Shown in pieces: positions 1 through 9,500 of a stretch of DNA of 45,680 bases. How positions within the stretch are numbered: position 1 is the stretch's first letter; every line of letters starts with the position of its first letter. Under the pieces are notes generated by a model that saw nothing but the letters and a program-made list of their open reading frames with translations, was not told where the DNA came from and ran no database searches. Source of the DNA: Pirellula sp. Its GTDB lineage: Bacteria > Planctomycetota > Planctomycetia > Pirellulales > Pirellulaceae. Position numbers and translations under genes: made by a program. The stretch spans positions 1-45,680 of the forward strand of contig JALOQS010000032.1 in assembly GCA_025459355.1 (NCBI GenBank). The letters are read 5' to 3'.

Positions 1-31
1 CAAGATAGCAATCCGAGAAAGGCATGGCGCA

Positions 32-843
32 ATGTCGACGGTGTCTGGACCAACGCCTAATCCTCCGGGCTTGCGAAATTTTGCCGTCACCTTGTCCTAT
101 AACGGGACAAGGTATGGAGGATGGCAAATTCAAAACAATGCCACTTCGATTCAGCAGAAGCTACAAGAGGCCATCGCTCAAGCAACTTCGGAGCATGTTA
201 TTGTTCGAGGGAGTGGCCGTACCGACTCGGGCGTGCACGCCATGGGTCAGGTCGCGACCTTTCGACTGGAGAAATGGAGGGCACCTTCAGAACGATTGGT
301 ACCTGCCATCAATCGCTATCTACCGCGATCGATTGTTGTGAAGCGATGTCGTGAGGCCGTTTTAGAATTCGATCCCACTCGCGATGACAGAGTAAACGAT
401 ATCGTTACACCGTTCGCAATTCGCGAGTACCAGATGCGTTGCAGTATCCCTTTCAATGGTGGTATCCCAAGCCACTTGAGGTCGAGCCGATGAGGCAAGC
501 TGCGAGTTTGCTGGTTGGGACGCACGATTTCAAAGCATTCGAAACCTTGGGGTCACCACGAAAGACCAGCGTACGAACGATCTACGATTTACAGGTCCTT
601 TCGTTTGAACATGACGATGGTCGAGATATTTGGATCGAAATCGAGGCTGACGGTTTTTTATACAACATGGTGCGCAACATCGCCGGTGCTCTATGTGAAA
701 TTGGTGTAGGTCGGTTTGGGTATCGATGGATCCAATCGGTTTTGGATTCGAAAGTGCGAGACTCATCGAGCCAGACTGCTCCGCCACAAGGACTTTGCTT
801 GGTTAAAGTGAATTATCCCGACTCCTTGTTTTTGGACACATAA
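32..843 (+). pseudogene. truA: tRNA pseudouridine synthase A, frameshifted
   Basis: TruA makes pseudouridine at positions 38-40 of tRNA anticodon arms. Two overlapping reading frames carry the two halves. The first (from ATG 32) has the N-terminal half, including the catalytic motif GRTDSGVHA with Asp65. The second frame carries the C-terminal half, with GTHDFKAF and GFLYNMVRNIAG. Translating the second frame upstream gives SKRYRYTV from about position 391, exactly where the first frame leaves the family pattern after FDPTRDD. A single missing base at about 389-391 therefore explains the break, and the rejoined product would be about 270 residues, normal for TruA. TruA is widely conserved, so a sequencing or assembly error is as likely as true gene loss. 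The start at 32 fits the conserved N-terminal region; the purine-rich gagaaagg just upstream could serve as ribosome-binding site. Confidence 0.88.
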
Positions 844-862
844 ATCGGCTTGGGTTCAGGAT

Positions 863-943
863 CGCACTGGGACCAAGGCCGCACTGGGACCAAGGCCGCA
901 CTGGGACCAAGGCCGCACTGGGACCAACGCCGCACTGGGACCA
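863..943. repeat. 17-bp tandem repeat, 4.8 copies
   Basis: The unit cgcactgggaccaaggc is repeated head to tail at 863, 880, 897, 914 and 931. The first three copies are identical, the fourth has one change (aacgc for aaggc), and the fifth stops after 13 bases. It lies just after the truA stop. Because 17 is not a multiple of 3, every frame reads through it as a shifting peptide, which creates a spurious minus-strand open frame. I believe similar GGTCCCAGTGCG-type repeats are scattered through planctomycete genomes, but that is recollection and not checked. Confidence 0.93.
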
Positions 944-1089
944 GCCATGCAATGGCGAACCCAGCGTTCGAATGCATGCATTTTTGATCTGCGAATTTGC
1001 TGAAGCTTTGCGGTTTGTAACGCTTCTAGTAACGTCTTCGCGGTACGTAGACCGATCCTAACGTACGAGTCTCCGTTTCCTCGCAGGGT

Positions 1090-2583
1090 ATGATCGTGAT
1101 GTGTAAAACTGAAATCGCATTTCAACCAACTCGACGTCAGATTTTGGCAGCGGTTGTTAGCGCTGGACTAATCGCCAGTTCTCGCCCTGTGATAGCTAGC
1201 CAAACGGATGGCTATAAAACCAAGACTTTCCGGGCTAGGGCCATTATCAAGCTCAACGGAGAAGTTCATCTCAAAAGCCAGATCAGCGAAGCGGTTGACG
1301 CCAAGGGGCGAACCACGATCGCTCGCAAAGCCCCGTTCCAATCGACCGTCACCTTAGACTTCGAAGAAAATTCCCAATTTGATAATGGGTTTATAGATTG
1401 CACGAGTCTACTGAACGTCGTTGAGGCCAGTTCGGACATTCAAGTCGATCGTCACTTAACCAAGACTACGCTACGAGAGGAATGCCAGGAAGTGGTCCGT
1501 TTCTCTAGAACATCGAAACGGCTGCTGACCACAGGCCTCAATGCTCCGATGTTCACCGCTGAGGTGAATCTTATCGAGCTACCGATAAATTGCACATTTT
1601 TGGATGAAATCGTTACCAAGAAACAGGTCAAGGTTACCGAAAAGTGGTCGCTCAGCGATGCACTCACGTCGCGATTGTTAAGCTTGGATGCGATTCGCGA
1701 TGGAGAATTGGTCGCTTGCCTAGTTGATGCTGACAGCGATGTCGCCCAGATCGAATTGACAGGCAAGATTAACGGAGTAGTGGCTGGGATTCGCACCACC
1801 ATTGAGGTTGATGGCAAAGCGCAATTGGACCGCAAGGCTGGGGAGATCATTTGGTTTGCCGCTAACGTCGAAGAAGAGCGAGAGATAAGCGAACGAGCTC
1901 CCGGATACAAAGTTTTGGCTCAAGTGCAAATCCGCAAAAAACAAATCGATGCACTGACGAGTGGCGAGAGCTTGGAGACCGTTTCCAATCGGCTGCCATC
2001 GATTGACTCGGCCAGCATTCGCCAATTTCAATCCGATCTTGGACACTTTCGATTCATCGCTGACAGCAAATGGGTAACGTTTCGCGACAATGGAGAGGAA
2101 GCCATTTATCGATTCATCGTCGATAATGCTCGCATTGCCCAATGCATTGTGACCAATATGGTTGACTTTGAGCCTGGTCGGCAATTAAGCATGGATGGGT
2201 TTGTGGCCGACGTAAAGACCTCGTTATCAGGTTCGTCGGCGATAGTGCGGGAGTCGTCAGAGAAGGTGACGAGCGCCAAAATGCGTGCCGTTAGGGTAGA
2301 ATCGCACGGGCGGGTCAAAGATGTCGACGTCATTTGGATACACTATCATATATCGAACGATGAAGGGCGACGTGCTGTGCTCGCGTTCATGCTCAATGCA
2401 GACGATGCCGAAGTATTTGGCGCGGAGGACAGCCAAATTGTTAACGCGTTCGAATTGATCAACTGGCCGAAAAAGCTTGACAGTCAAGCTGTCGAGCAGG
2501 AGCTAGCCAAGTCAGAAAAAGAGAAGGCGACTGAGACAAAAGCGGACGCAACCACATCATCCGTTCCTAAGATTTCTCGATAG
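1090..2583 (+). CDS. Secreted hypothetical protein, possible Tat signal
   Basis: This 497-residue protein matches no family I recognise. Its N-terminus has TRRQILAAVVSAGLIASS, a twin-arginine followed by a hydrophobic stretch and an Ala-x-Ala-like end (PVIAS), so export by Tat or Sec is likely. The rest is soluble, rich in beta-type sequence, with a charged Lys/Glu/Thr tail after residue 470 (KSEKEKATETKADATT). An in-frame ATG at 1099 is 10 bases after AGGG and may be the real start; ATG 1090 is too close to that site. A hydrolase gene follows 32 bases downstream on the same strand, so the two may be co-transcribed. No catalytic motif was recognised. Confidence 0.8.
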   Translation: MIVMCKTEIAFQPTRRQILAAVVSAGLIASSRPVIASQTDGYKTKTFRARAIIKLNGEVHLKSQISEAVDAKGRTTIARKAPFQSTVTLDFEENSQFDNGFIDCTSLLNVVEASSDIQVDRHLTKTTLREECQEVVRFSRTSKRLLTTGLNAPMFTAEVNLIELPINCTFLDEIVTKKQVKVTEKWSLSDALTSRLLSLDAIRDGELVACLVDADSDVAQIELTGKINGVVAGIRTTIEVDGKAQLDRKAGEIIWFAANVEEEREISERAPGYKVLAQVQIRKKQIDALTSGESLETVSNRLPSIDSASIRQFQSDLGHFRFIADSKWVTFRDNGEEAIYRFIVDNARIAQCIVTNMVDFEPGRQLSMDGFVADVKTSLSGSSAIVRESSEKVTSAKMRAVRVESHGRVKDVDVIWIHYHISNDEGRRAVLAFMLNADDAEVFGAEDSQIVNAFELINWPKKLDSQAVEQELAKSEKEKATETKADATTSSVPKISR

Positions 2584-2615
2584 AAGATTGTAAAGATAAA
2601 CGGCAGGCAAGGTAA

Positions 2616-3497
2616 ATGGACGTCAAGCACAGTGTAGTGGCAAACGAAAGCTGGCTTGAATCCAACTCTGGCAGTCGTCTCTTTGTGCGGAAGTGGGCTG
2701 TTGACCGGCCTGATGCGGTCATAATTTTGTCGCATGGCTTGGGAGATCACTCCGGCCGATTCGAACCAGTGGCCCAGACTTTTTGTGCCTCGAATTTCAG
2801 TGTTCTCGGATTTGACGCGCTAGGCCATGGAAAAACGGGTGGTTCCATGCCGTTATTCGATGTCTTAGCCAAGGATTTGATCAGGGTCATCCGCTTAGTT
2901 CGCTCTCAATTCACAACGCCAGTGTTATTGTTCGGCCAGAGCTTAGGTGGCGGAGTTGTTCTGCATCACGGAATTTCTGGCGAAGAACCCGTGGATGGAA
3001 TCATTGCTGGAAGTCCACTGTTACGCCCTGCATTCAAGCCTCCGGGGTGGAAGTTATTCATTGGCCGGACGCTTGGCAAGTTGTGGCCGACGCTCACGTT
3101 AGGCACCGGTCTCAATCCACAGAATCTGACGAGCGATCCTGAAGAGGTCAAGCGATATTTGAACGACCCGTTGATCTTACGGCATGTTTCCGCTGCACTA
3201 GGAATTAGCATGTTAGAAGCGGGCGAGGATACGTTGCTAAGAGCAAGCCAATTAACAACTCCGACGTTGATCATTCACGGCACTTCGGATCGCATCACAT
3301 CAGCCGAGGCTAGTCGCGAGTTTGCAGAGCGAGCAGGTTCGATCTGCAGCATCAAGCTATGGCCAGACATGTTGCACGATTTGCACTTTGAGTTAGCCAA
3401 GGATCAAGTTTTATCGCATGTCGTGGAGTGGATTCATAGCAAGATTCGAAGCGGTGCGATCAAAGCATCAAAGCAGTTGCCCAATAAACCTCGCTGA
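2616..3497 (+). CDS. Alpha/beta hydrolase, monoacylglycerol-lipase-like
   Basis: A 293-residue serine hydrolase of the Hydrolase_4 (monoacylglycerol lipase/lysophospholipase) type. The oxyanion-hole motif SHGLGDHSGRFE is at residues 39-50. The nucleophile elbow GQSLGG gives Ser109; HGTSDRIT gives Asp225; and DMLHDLHFE gives His254 as the likely third member of the triad. The cap region between residues 130 and 200 resembles the family. No signal peptide is visible, so it should be cytoplasmic and act on monoglycerides, lysophospholipids or similar esters. The exact substrate cannot be read from sequence. It follows the secreted hypothetical on the same strand. Confidence 0.9.
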   Translation: MDVKHSVVANESWLESNSGSRLFVRKWAVDRPDAVIILSHGLGDHSGRFEPVAQTFCASNFSVLGFDALGHGKTGGSMPLFDVLAKDLIRVIRLVRSQFTTPVLLFGQSLGGGVVLHHGISGEEPVDGIIAGSPLLRPAFKPPGWKLFIGRTLGKLWPTLTLGTGLNPQNLTSDPEEVKRYLNDPLILRHVSAALGISMLEAGEDTLLRASQLTTPTLIIHGTSDRITSAEASREFAERAGSICSIKLWPDMLHDLHFELAKDQVLSHVVEWIHSKIRSGAIKASKQLPNKPR

Positions 3498-3576
3498 GGG
3501 ATCTCAACGTAGTATGGCTGCTTCATTGTGCAGCATGGTATCCTACACGAACCACGATTGAGGCTATGAAGTCTTA

Positions 3577-4164
3577 TCAGCCATCTGGGTCATTTAGCAA
3601 CTCGCTCAATCTAAGACGCAATGTCAGTGGATATTTTTCCAGCCAGGATTCATCAATGAGTCCTACTGAAATCATGTCTCTTAAGTGAACTCGGTCAATA
3701 TCCCGAAAGGCATTCAGCTTCATCCTAACAAGAGCCTCCAGAGAAATGGTTCTGAGGTCATCAGAGCGAACCCAAGGCTCGATATCAGGATTGGGCTCCT
3801 CACCCTTTCGCTCGACTTTTCCGACGAATAAAACATGAATGGCATCGCGAGCCGAGACGTCTGGATGCTCAACAAACATTTCCACTCCAGAAACGTTGCG
3901 ATGATGATAACCCGCCACAGCTATGGCTTCTTTAAGGGCAGGGAAGTCCTCAGGTCAAACCAGAATATCCACATCGCGAGTCGTCCTCAGCGCAGCAGTA
4001 TCGACCTGGGCAACCCACGCCCTTACTGCATGTCCACCGATGACCGCATAGGGGATTTTTGCGTCCTCCAGAATACGCACAGTTTTTCTCAATCGCTCAT
4101 TGACCTTCTCCACGGCTCGCTCCATCCTGTCCCACAACTCGTCGCCGACAATCGTGAATTCCAT
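3577..4164 (-). pseudogene. Nucleotidyltransferase-like gene with in-frame TGA
   Basis: Two collinear pieces in the same frame are separated by a TGA at 3957-3955. The first piece (ATG 4164, preceded by a strong AGGAGG at 4180-4175) carries the nucleotidyltransferase signature GGHAVRAW and TRDVDILV, like MNT/AbiEii-type proteins. The second continues the family pattern with PEDFPALKEA after the stop, where an Arg codon would be expected, so a single C-to-T change (CGA to TGA) is the simplest cause. The complete product would be about 194 residues. The intact strong ribosome-binding site and the otherwise clean reading frame suggest recent inactivation or a base-calling error. No toxin or antitoxin partner sits beside it, so a defence role cannot be claimed. 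Confidence 0.8.
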
Positions 4165-4308
4165 CTTGGCAAAACCTCCTGATTAAATGGTAACTCAAAT
4201 TTTGTTCCGGAAGTTACGGTCTCTTGAATCAGGGGGACTATTATTACTCCCCGTTTTGATGACAATCGAGGGGCACACGCGATCCCTAATCCCAACACGG
4301 AGGCAGTC

Positions 4309-5085
4309 ATGGCAAAAGACGAACGCAAGCGACAAAAGGCACTTGCCAAAAAGAAAAAGCGAGAGATTCAAGTTCGCAAGGAAGCCAACAAGGTTCGGAA
4401 TCCGACACCACAGGATTTAGCCAAAGCCATGCAACGGGGATCGTGGTACGCATGTTATGAGATTGGTGAAGAATCTGGTCTACACAATATCATTTGCGTG
4501 CGCAACTCACCGATGGGTCCGGTCGGCTGTGCATTCCTGGTGGATCGATATTGCTTGGGTGTCAAGAATGTCCAGGTTATGAAATCAGTCGATTTAGCAA
4601 GATTGACCGATTATGTCAAAGACCGGGATGGACGCACCGTGACTCCGGCCTATGCGTTAAAGCTGATCACGTTCGCTGTCGAGGAAGCGGGAAAGATTGG
4701 CTTCGCACCACACAGGTCCACTGCAATGATGCTTCCCATATTCTTCGACGTCGATGTATCGGAATGTACGGACAACTTTGAGTTCGGTCTCAATGGAAAG
4801 CCAACTTACATCGCAGGCCCGTATGAGTCGGAAATCCAACAGATGGAGATCCTTGCTACACTCACCAAGCTGGGTGGAACGAACTTTACCTACAGTGCCT
4901 CATTAACCGGCGAACAAATCGGGCGATTAGGCACCATGGGTGACTACGATTTCCTAGATGATGATGATGATGATGATGATTTCGATGACGGCTTCGATGA
5001 CACACTCGAGAGCGACGATGACTCTAATGCGAACAACACCATCGACTCTACGGCTAAAGTCATTGAAACGAAGGTAAAGCCATAG
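4309..5085 (+). CDS. Conserved-looking hypothetical, acidic tail
   Basis: A 258-residue protein of unknown function. It begins with a very basic segment (KRQKALAKKKKRE, residues 7-19), has a globular middle (about 40-215), and ends in an acidic tail with eight consecutive Asp residues followed by more Asp/Glu. The Asp run is encoded by eight perfect GAT codons at 4957-4980. GGAGG at 4299-4303 supports the ATG at 4309. No membrane segment or signal peptide is visible. The opposite charges at the two ends could allow binding to nucleic acid or to itself, but that is speculation. It is divergent from the broken nucleotidyltransferase gene. Confidence 0.85.
   Translation: MAKDERKRQKALAKKKKREIQVRKEANKVRNPTPQDLAKAMQRGSWYACYEIGEESGLHNIICVRNSPMGPVGCAFLVDRYCLGVKNVQVMKSVDLARLTDYVKDRDGRTVTPAYALKLITFAVEEAGKIGFAPHRSTAMMLPIFFDVDVSECTDNFEFGLNGKPTYIAGPYESEIQQMEILATLTKLGGTNFTYSASLTGEQIGRLGTMGDYDFLDDDDDDDDFDDGFDDTLESDDDSNANNTIDSTAKVIETKVKP
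4957..4980 (+). repeat. (GAT)8 microsatellite inside a gene
   Basis: Eight uninterrupted GAT triplets encode eight Asp residues in the acidic tail of the hypothetical protein. Uninterrupted use of one Asp codon (no GAC) suggests recent triplet expansion by slippage rather than old selected sequence. Length changes here would keep the frame. Confidence 0.95.
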
Positions 5086-5134
5086 CGTTCCGGGTCTGAC
5101 ACATCAATTTACAGCTCACGGGTATGAGAGTAGC

Positions 5135-5467
5135 ATGGCTTGGGTTATTCTGTTTTTCGCAGGCTTGTTCGAGGTCGCGTGGGCTGTTGGGCTCAAATTC
5201 ACAGAGGGTTTTACGCGGGGTTGGGCAACTCTAGGGACCCTCATTGCGGTGGCCGTGAGCATGATGCTCCTAGGAATCGCACTCCGTGACTTACCGGTCG
5301 GTACCGCTTATGCCATTTGGGTTGGAATAGGAGTCGTCGGAACGGCCGCTGCTGGTGTTGTCTTCTTTAACGAACCGATCAGCTGGTTTCGAGTCTTCAG
5401 CATCTTGCTAATCGTGATTGGTATCGTCGGCTTAAAGATTTCTTCCGCACCATCGACGACACCTTAA
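5135..5467 (+). CDS. gdx: SMR guanidinium exporter Gdx (SugE type)
   Basis: A 110-residue protein with four membrane helices, typical for the small multidrug resistance family. The N-terminal pattern MAWVILFFAGLFEVAWAVGL and the segment LPVGTAYAIWVGIG match the Gdx/SugE branch rather than EmrE. Glu13, which binds guanidinium and protons in this family, and Trp16 are present. Such proteins act as dual-topology dimers in the inner membrane and export guanidinium in exchange for protons. It is convergent with truB. No guanidine riboswitch is evident in the short leader. Confidence 0.93.
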   Translation: MAWVILFFAGLFEVAWAVGLKFTEGFTRGWATLGTLIAVAVSMMLLGIALRDLPVGTAYAIWVGIGVVGTAAAGVVFFNEPISWFRVFSILLIVIGIVGLKISSAPSTTP

Positions 5468-5499
5468 TCAATCATCAACGATAATCAATCATCAACGAT
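5466..5499. repeat. 17-bp direct repeat, two perfect copies
   Basis: The unit aatcaatcatcaacgat occurs twice without a gap (5466-5482 and 5483-5499). The first copy overlaps the last two bases of the gdx stop codon. It fills most of the gap between the convergent gdx and truB genes and has no obvious hairpin, so it is probably a simple tandem duplication. Confidence 0.92.
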
Positions 5500-5516
5500 A
5501 CGACTAAAGTGGTGGG

Positions 5517-6398
5517 CTAAGGAGGTGGAAAGTACTTTTCGACTTTCCATGTTTGATCGTCCGCGTGGTACCGGACAAGCGAGTGAAGTTGATGATTGAG
5601 GTCGAGTGCCACGTGTAATTGATCAGGGGCGGAGCAGTGAGTATCGAGCCGGACATGTTGACCATCTTTGAGTCGCTGGAGCGATTCCGCATTGGGCGTA
5701 AGTTTGGGCATTGACTCAAGAGCGATGAGTGGCGATTGAATTGCGTCAGAGATCTTAGCTTTAGAATCCATCGATTCGAGCGAGACGCTTTCTCTGAATG
5801 AAAAAGGCCCAATTCGAGTTCGAATCAAATCGGTCATGATGGCATCGTTTTTTAGTGATCGGGCCAGATCTCGACCAATCGATCGAATGTAAGTTCCCGT
5901 GCTACAGGAGATGCGTAATACCAATCGCGGATATTCATAAGTTAAAATCTCCAGCTCGAAGATCGTCACTTGTCGGGACGGGATGTCTGGAGTCTCGCCG
6001 GCTCGTGCCAGATCGTAAGCCCGTTTGCCGTCGATTCGAAGAGCCGAATAAATGGGTGGCGTTTGCGAGATCGTTCCTCGAAAGAGATTCAATGCAGCAT
6101 CAAGCTCATCAATGGTCGGGACTGGTGCATCAGGAACGACTTCGATCTCTGTTTCGGTATCGGCGGACGGGCTCGTGACTCCCAATTGAAACGTGCCGAC
6201 GTATTCTTTGTCTAGGTCGTGAACACAGTCCGTCAAACGGGAGGCTTGACCCACCAGAATGAGCAACACCCCGGAGGCAATCGGATCGAGAGTGCCTGCA
6301 TGCCCAACTTTCACAGGCCGAATTAACCGCTGGATATGATTCACGCAATCGCGACTCGTCGGGCCAGCTGGTTTCCCTAAATTGATAATGCCAAACAT
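5517..6398 (-). CDS. truB: tRNA pseudouridine synthase B
   Basis: TruB makes pseudouridine 55 in the T-loop of tRNAs. From ATG 6398 the product is 293 residues, the normal length. The N-terminus GIINLGKPAGPTSRD and the catalytic motif GHAGTLDPIASGVLL (Asp38) are typical, as is CSTGTYIRSIGRDL in the second half. The frame stays open upstream to 6701, but those 101 residues do not look like TruB and would overlap the ftsK start, so I use the internal ATG. Pro-rich C-terminal end. In many bacteria truB follows rbfA and infB; here it stands alone between gdx and ftsK. Confidence 0.95.
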   Translation of the reverse strand: MFGIINLGKPAGPTSRDCVNHIQRLIRPVKVGHAGTLDPIASGVLLILVGQASRLTDCVHDLDKEYVGTFQLGVTSPSADTETEIEVVPDAPVPTIDELDAALNLFRGTISQTPPIYSALRIDGKRAYDLARAGETPDIPSRQVTIFELEILTYEYPRLVLRISCSTGTYIRSIGRDLARSLKNDAIMTDLIRTRIGPFSFRESVSLESMDSKAKISDAIQSPLIALESMPKLTPNAESLQRLKDGQHVRLDTHCSAPDQLHVALDLNHQLHSLVRYHADDQTWKVEKYFPPP

Positions 6399-6557
6399 TT
6401 CTAAAGCAACCACGCAACAAAAAACAAAGTACTCGTACGATTGTGAGGATCGTATCGAATGAGCATGGTCCAGGCGAGGTCTATAGAGGATTCCCAGCGG
6501 TTTTGCCGAAGATTGAAGTGGGCCAGTGTGTTTAGGGTGTTTGGAGGGTAAGTTAAC

Positions 6558-9500
6558 ATGGAAAATCAACGATCCGTTCGATGGGACGTCGTAGCGGTCT
6601 GCATGTTTGCTTTCTCCGCATTCCTGTGGTTGTCTTTGTGGACGCACGATCCTGCCGATAGTCTTGGCAGCACACCAAAGCCGCTTGGTTTTTTCTATCA
6701 ACCGCTACCAGCCGCATATCCACCCAACGAAAAATTGCAGAATGCATGTGGTTACTTTGGTGCATTAGCGAGCGATCTCTTGATTCAAAGCACTGGAATC
6801 GGGGCTTATCTGATTGCAGGTTTAACGCTCTTGTCGGGCATAGTCATGCTCCGTCAGAAACCATGGGCCTCATCGCTGGGCCGATCGATTGGTTGGTCTT
6901 TGATCTTGTTAGCCGTTTGCTGCATGCCTGACCGGTTTGGTTGGAAGCCTTACGTTGCGGTTCCGGTGGGTGGCGGTGGCTATCTCGGAGCTGTTGCCAA
7001 CTTGTGGATGGATGCGCGATTAGGCCAAGGGGGGTCGGTCGTCATGGTCATCAGCATTTTCATCGGAGGACTTTTGCTGAGTACTGAATACGCCATCATT
7101 AGCTATTTCGGCTATGGTGCTACGTTCACCATGATCGCGGCGAGATACATTCGACTTCCGCGCTGGAATTTTGGAAGACACAAAGAACTCCTAGAAGGTA
7201 CCTTTTCACCCAAGCGTTCGGATTTACCAGCATCTTTGACACTGAGGCAGGACCCCACTTCGATAACCGCCAGCGTGCCTGCCATGGCAGAACCTGTTAT
7301 GGAACAGAAGCCGAACACTGGCATGAGTTTCTCTAGCGTCCGAGGTGCCATCCAAAGCATCGCGACCGCGATAACAGGGACAACGAACCAGGAAGAGGGT
7401 AACGCCACTTCGGCGCAGGCTGTTGCTAACACGGCAGACGGTCCTAGCATTCGGATTGGCCGACGGGCGGAAGGCAACGTTTCCATTGCCGATTTGGCAT
7501 CGGAACGACGAGGCCCCGTTCGGACCGATTTGACCGCTCCCAAGCCGGTTCCATTAAGCGAACTGTCGCAGAAGCCCGCTCCAAAAGCCAATGATGACGA
7601 AGACGAGGACTATGAAGAACAGTACGGCGACGATGAAGGCGTAGAGGACGGTTACGAAGACGAGTACTACGAAGAAGAAGCGGACGAGGGAGTCGAGGGA
7701 GACGAGTACTCGAACGATGAGTTCGAAGACGAGGAAATCCATAGCGAGTCCGATGAAGAAGAGACAGTTACCGAGGTCACGCCTAAAAAGCCACGCAGCA
7801 TGACGGTGCGAACCGACGCGGCACATATCGAAGAACATGTACCCACGATTAAAAACGGTCGCAAGAACAGGAAGGACAAAGAACAGGAAGAAGAGAAACC
7901 AGTTGAAGAAGATCCCGCCGATTCCATCAAGGATATGGATGACACAAAACTTCCCGAAGGAAGCGAAGAATACGTTCTCCCAGGACTGGATCTACTGACG
8001 GAGTCGGATGACATCTGTTACGAAGAGCAGAACGAAGAAGTTCGCCGCAAAGCTAAATTACTCGAACAAGCGTTTGATAGCTTCGGTTTCAACGTCAAGG
8101 TTGTTGAAATCGAGACGGGTCCTGTTATTGCTCAGTACGAAATCGAACTGGAAGCGGGCTTGCGGCTGAGCAAAATCACGAGCTTGGCAGACGATATCGC
8201 TATCGCGTTACGAGTTCCAAGCGTTCGAATTGTTGCACCGATTCCTGGCAAGAACAGTGTCGGTATTGAAGTGCCAAATGAAAAACGCCAAGTTGTTCGC
8301 ATGCGAGAAGTCATTGAAGAGAGCGGACCACAAATCAAGAAACAGAAGATCCCATTGTTCCTGGGCAAAGATGTCTCCGGAAAGTCTCTAACGGTCGATC
8401 TGGCTAGCTTGCCACACTTGTTGATCGCAGGGCGAACAGGTACCGGTAAGTCGGTGTGTCTCAACTCTATCATCTCATCAATTTTGATGACGAGGAGACC
8501 GGATGAAGTCAGAATGTTGATGATTGACCCAAAGATGGTGGAACTGAGCTGTTATGGCCGACTACCTCACTTGATGCACCCGGTCGTCATCGACATGCGA
8601 AAAGCGGAAGCCATTCTGGCTTGGGCGGTCGACAAAATGGAGGAGCGATACTCCTTGCTGGCCAAGGCAGGTGTTCGTCACTTGACGAACTACAATCAGT
8701 TAGGGCGAGAAGAGTTGATCGAACGACTCAAACCGGAGTCACCCGATGAAGCAGAGATGATTCCCGATCATTTACCCTTTATTGTTATCGTGGTCGACGA
8801 AATGGCGGACTTGATGATGACAGCGGGTAAAGAAGTCGAAGCGCACATTATCCGCTTGGCACAGAAGAGCCGTGCCGTGGGTATTCACTTGATCCTAGCA
8901 ACTCAAAAACCGACCGTCGATGTCATCACAGGCTTGATCAAGAGTAATTTGCCCGCTCGAATCAGCTTCCAAGTCGCAAGCCGTACCGATAGCCGCGTTG
9001 TTCTCGATGAAATGGGGGCTGACAAACTGCTTGGCAACGGTGACATGTTGTTCTTGTGGCCAGGCACGAGTCAGCTATTGCGAGGCCAGGGTACCTATCT
9101 GAGCGATGACGAGATCAACGCCGTGGTCGATCATTGCAGCATGGGGGGTGTGCAGAACTTTGTTCAAGAACTAGTGCAGCTTAAAGTCAATCAAGATGGT
9201 GGAGAGGCGAAGCCGGGGACGTTCAAAAAGCGAGATGATCTGTATGAAGCTGCGGTGGACATTGTCGTCCGAGAGGGGCGGGGCAGTTGCTCGCTGCTAC
9301 AGAGAGCTTTAGGTATAGGATACGGTCGAGCAGCACGATTGATCGATTTCATGTCTGAGGATGGAATCGTCGGGGAGTATAACGGATCGCAAGCCAGAGA
9401 AGTCACCATTTCGGTCGCCGAATGGGAGACTATGCGAGCTAATGCAGCGGCCGAATCATCGGGTTCTGGAAAACGAGGGAAAAAGATTCGACGAGACGAA

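Noticed and set aside
856-1125. Minus-strand open frame over the 17-bp repeat
   Set aside because: The peptide is largely produced by the repeat read in shifting frames, and it has no other gene-like property.
3577-4164. Nucleotidyltransferase as part of a toxin-antitoxin or defence pair
   Set aside because: No partner gene lies next to it, and the gene is broken by a stop codon.
5086-5134. Guanidine riboswitch upstream of gdx
   Set aside because: One ctca...tgag hairpin with an ACGG is present, but the paired-loop pattern of guanidine-II or the folds of classes I and III are not there, and the leader is short.
6399-6701. Upstream extension of truB
   Set aside because: The additional 101 residues do not match TruB and would overlap the ftsK leader and start; the internal ATG gives the normal protein.
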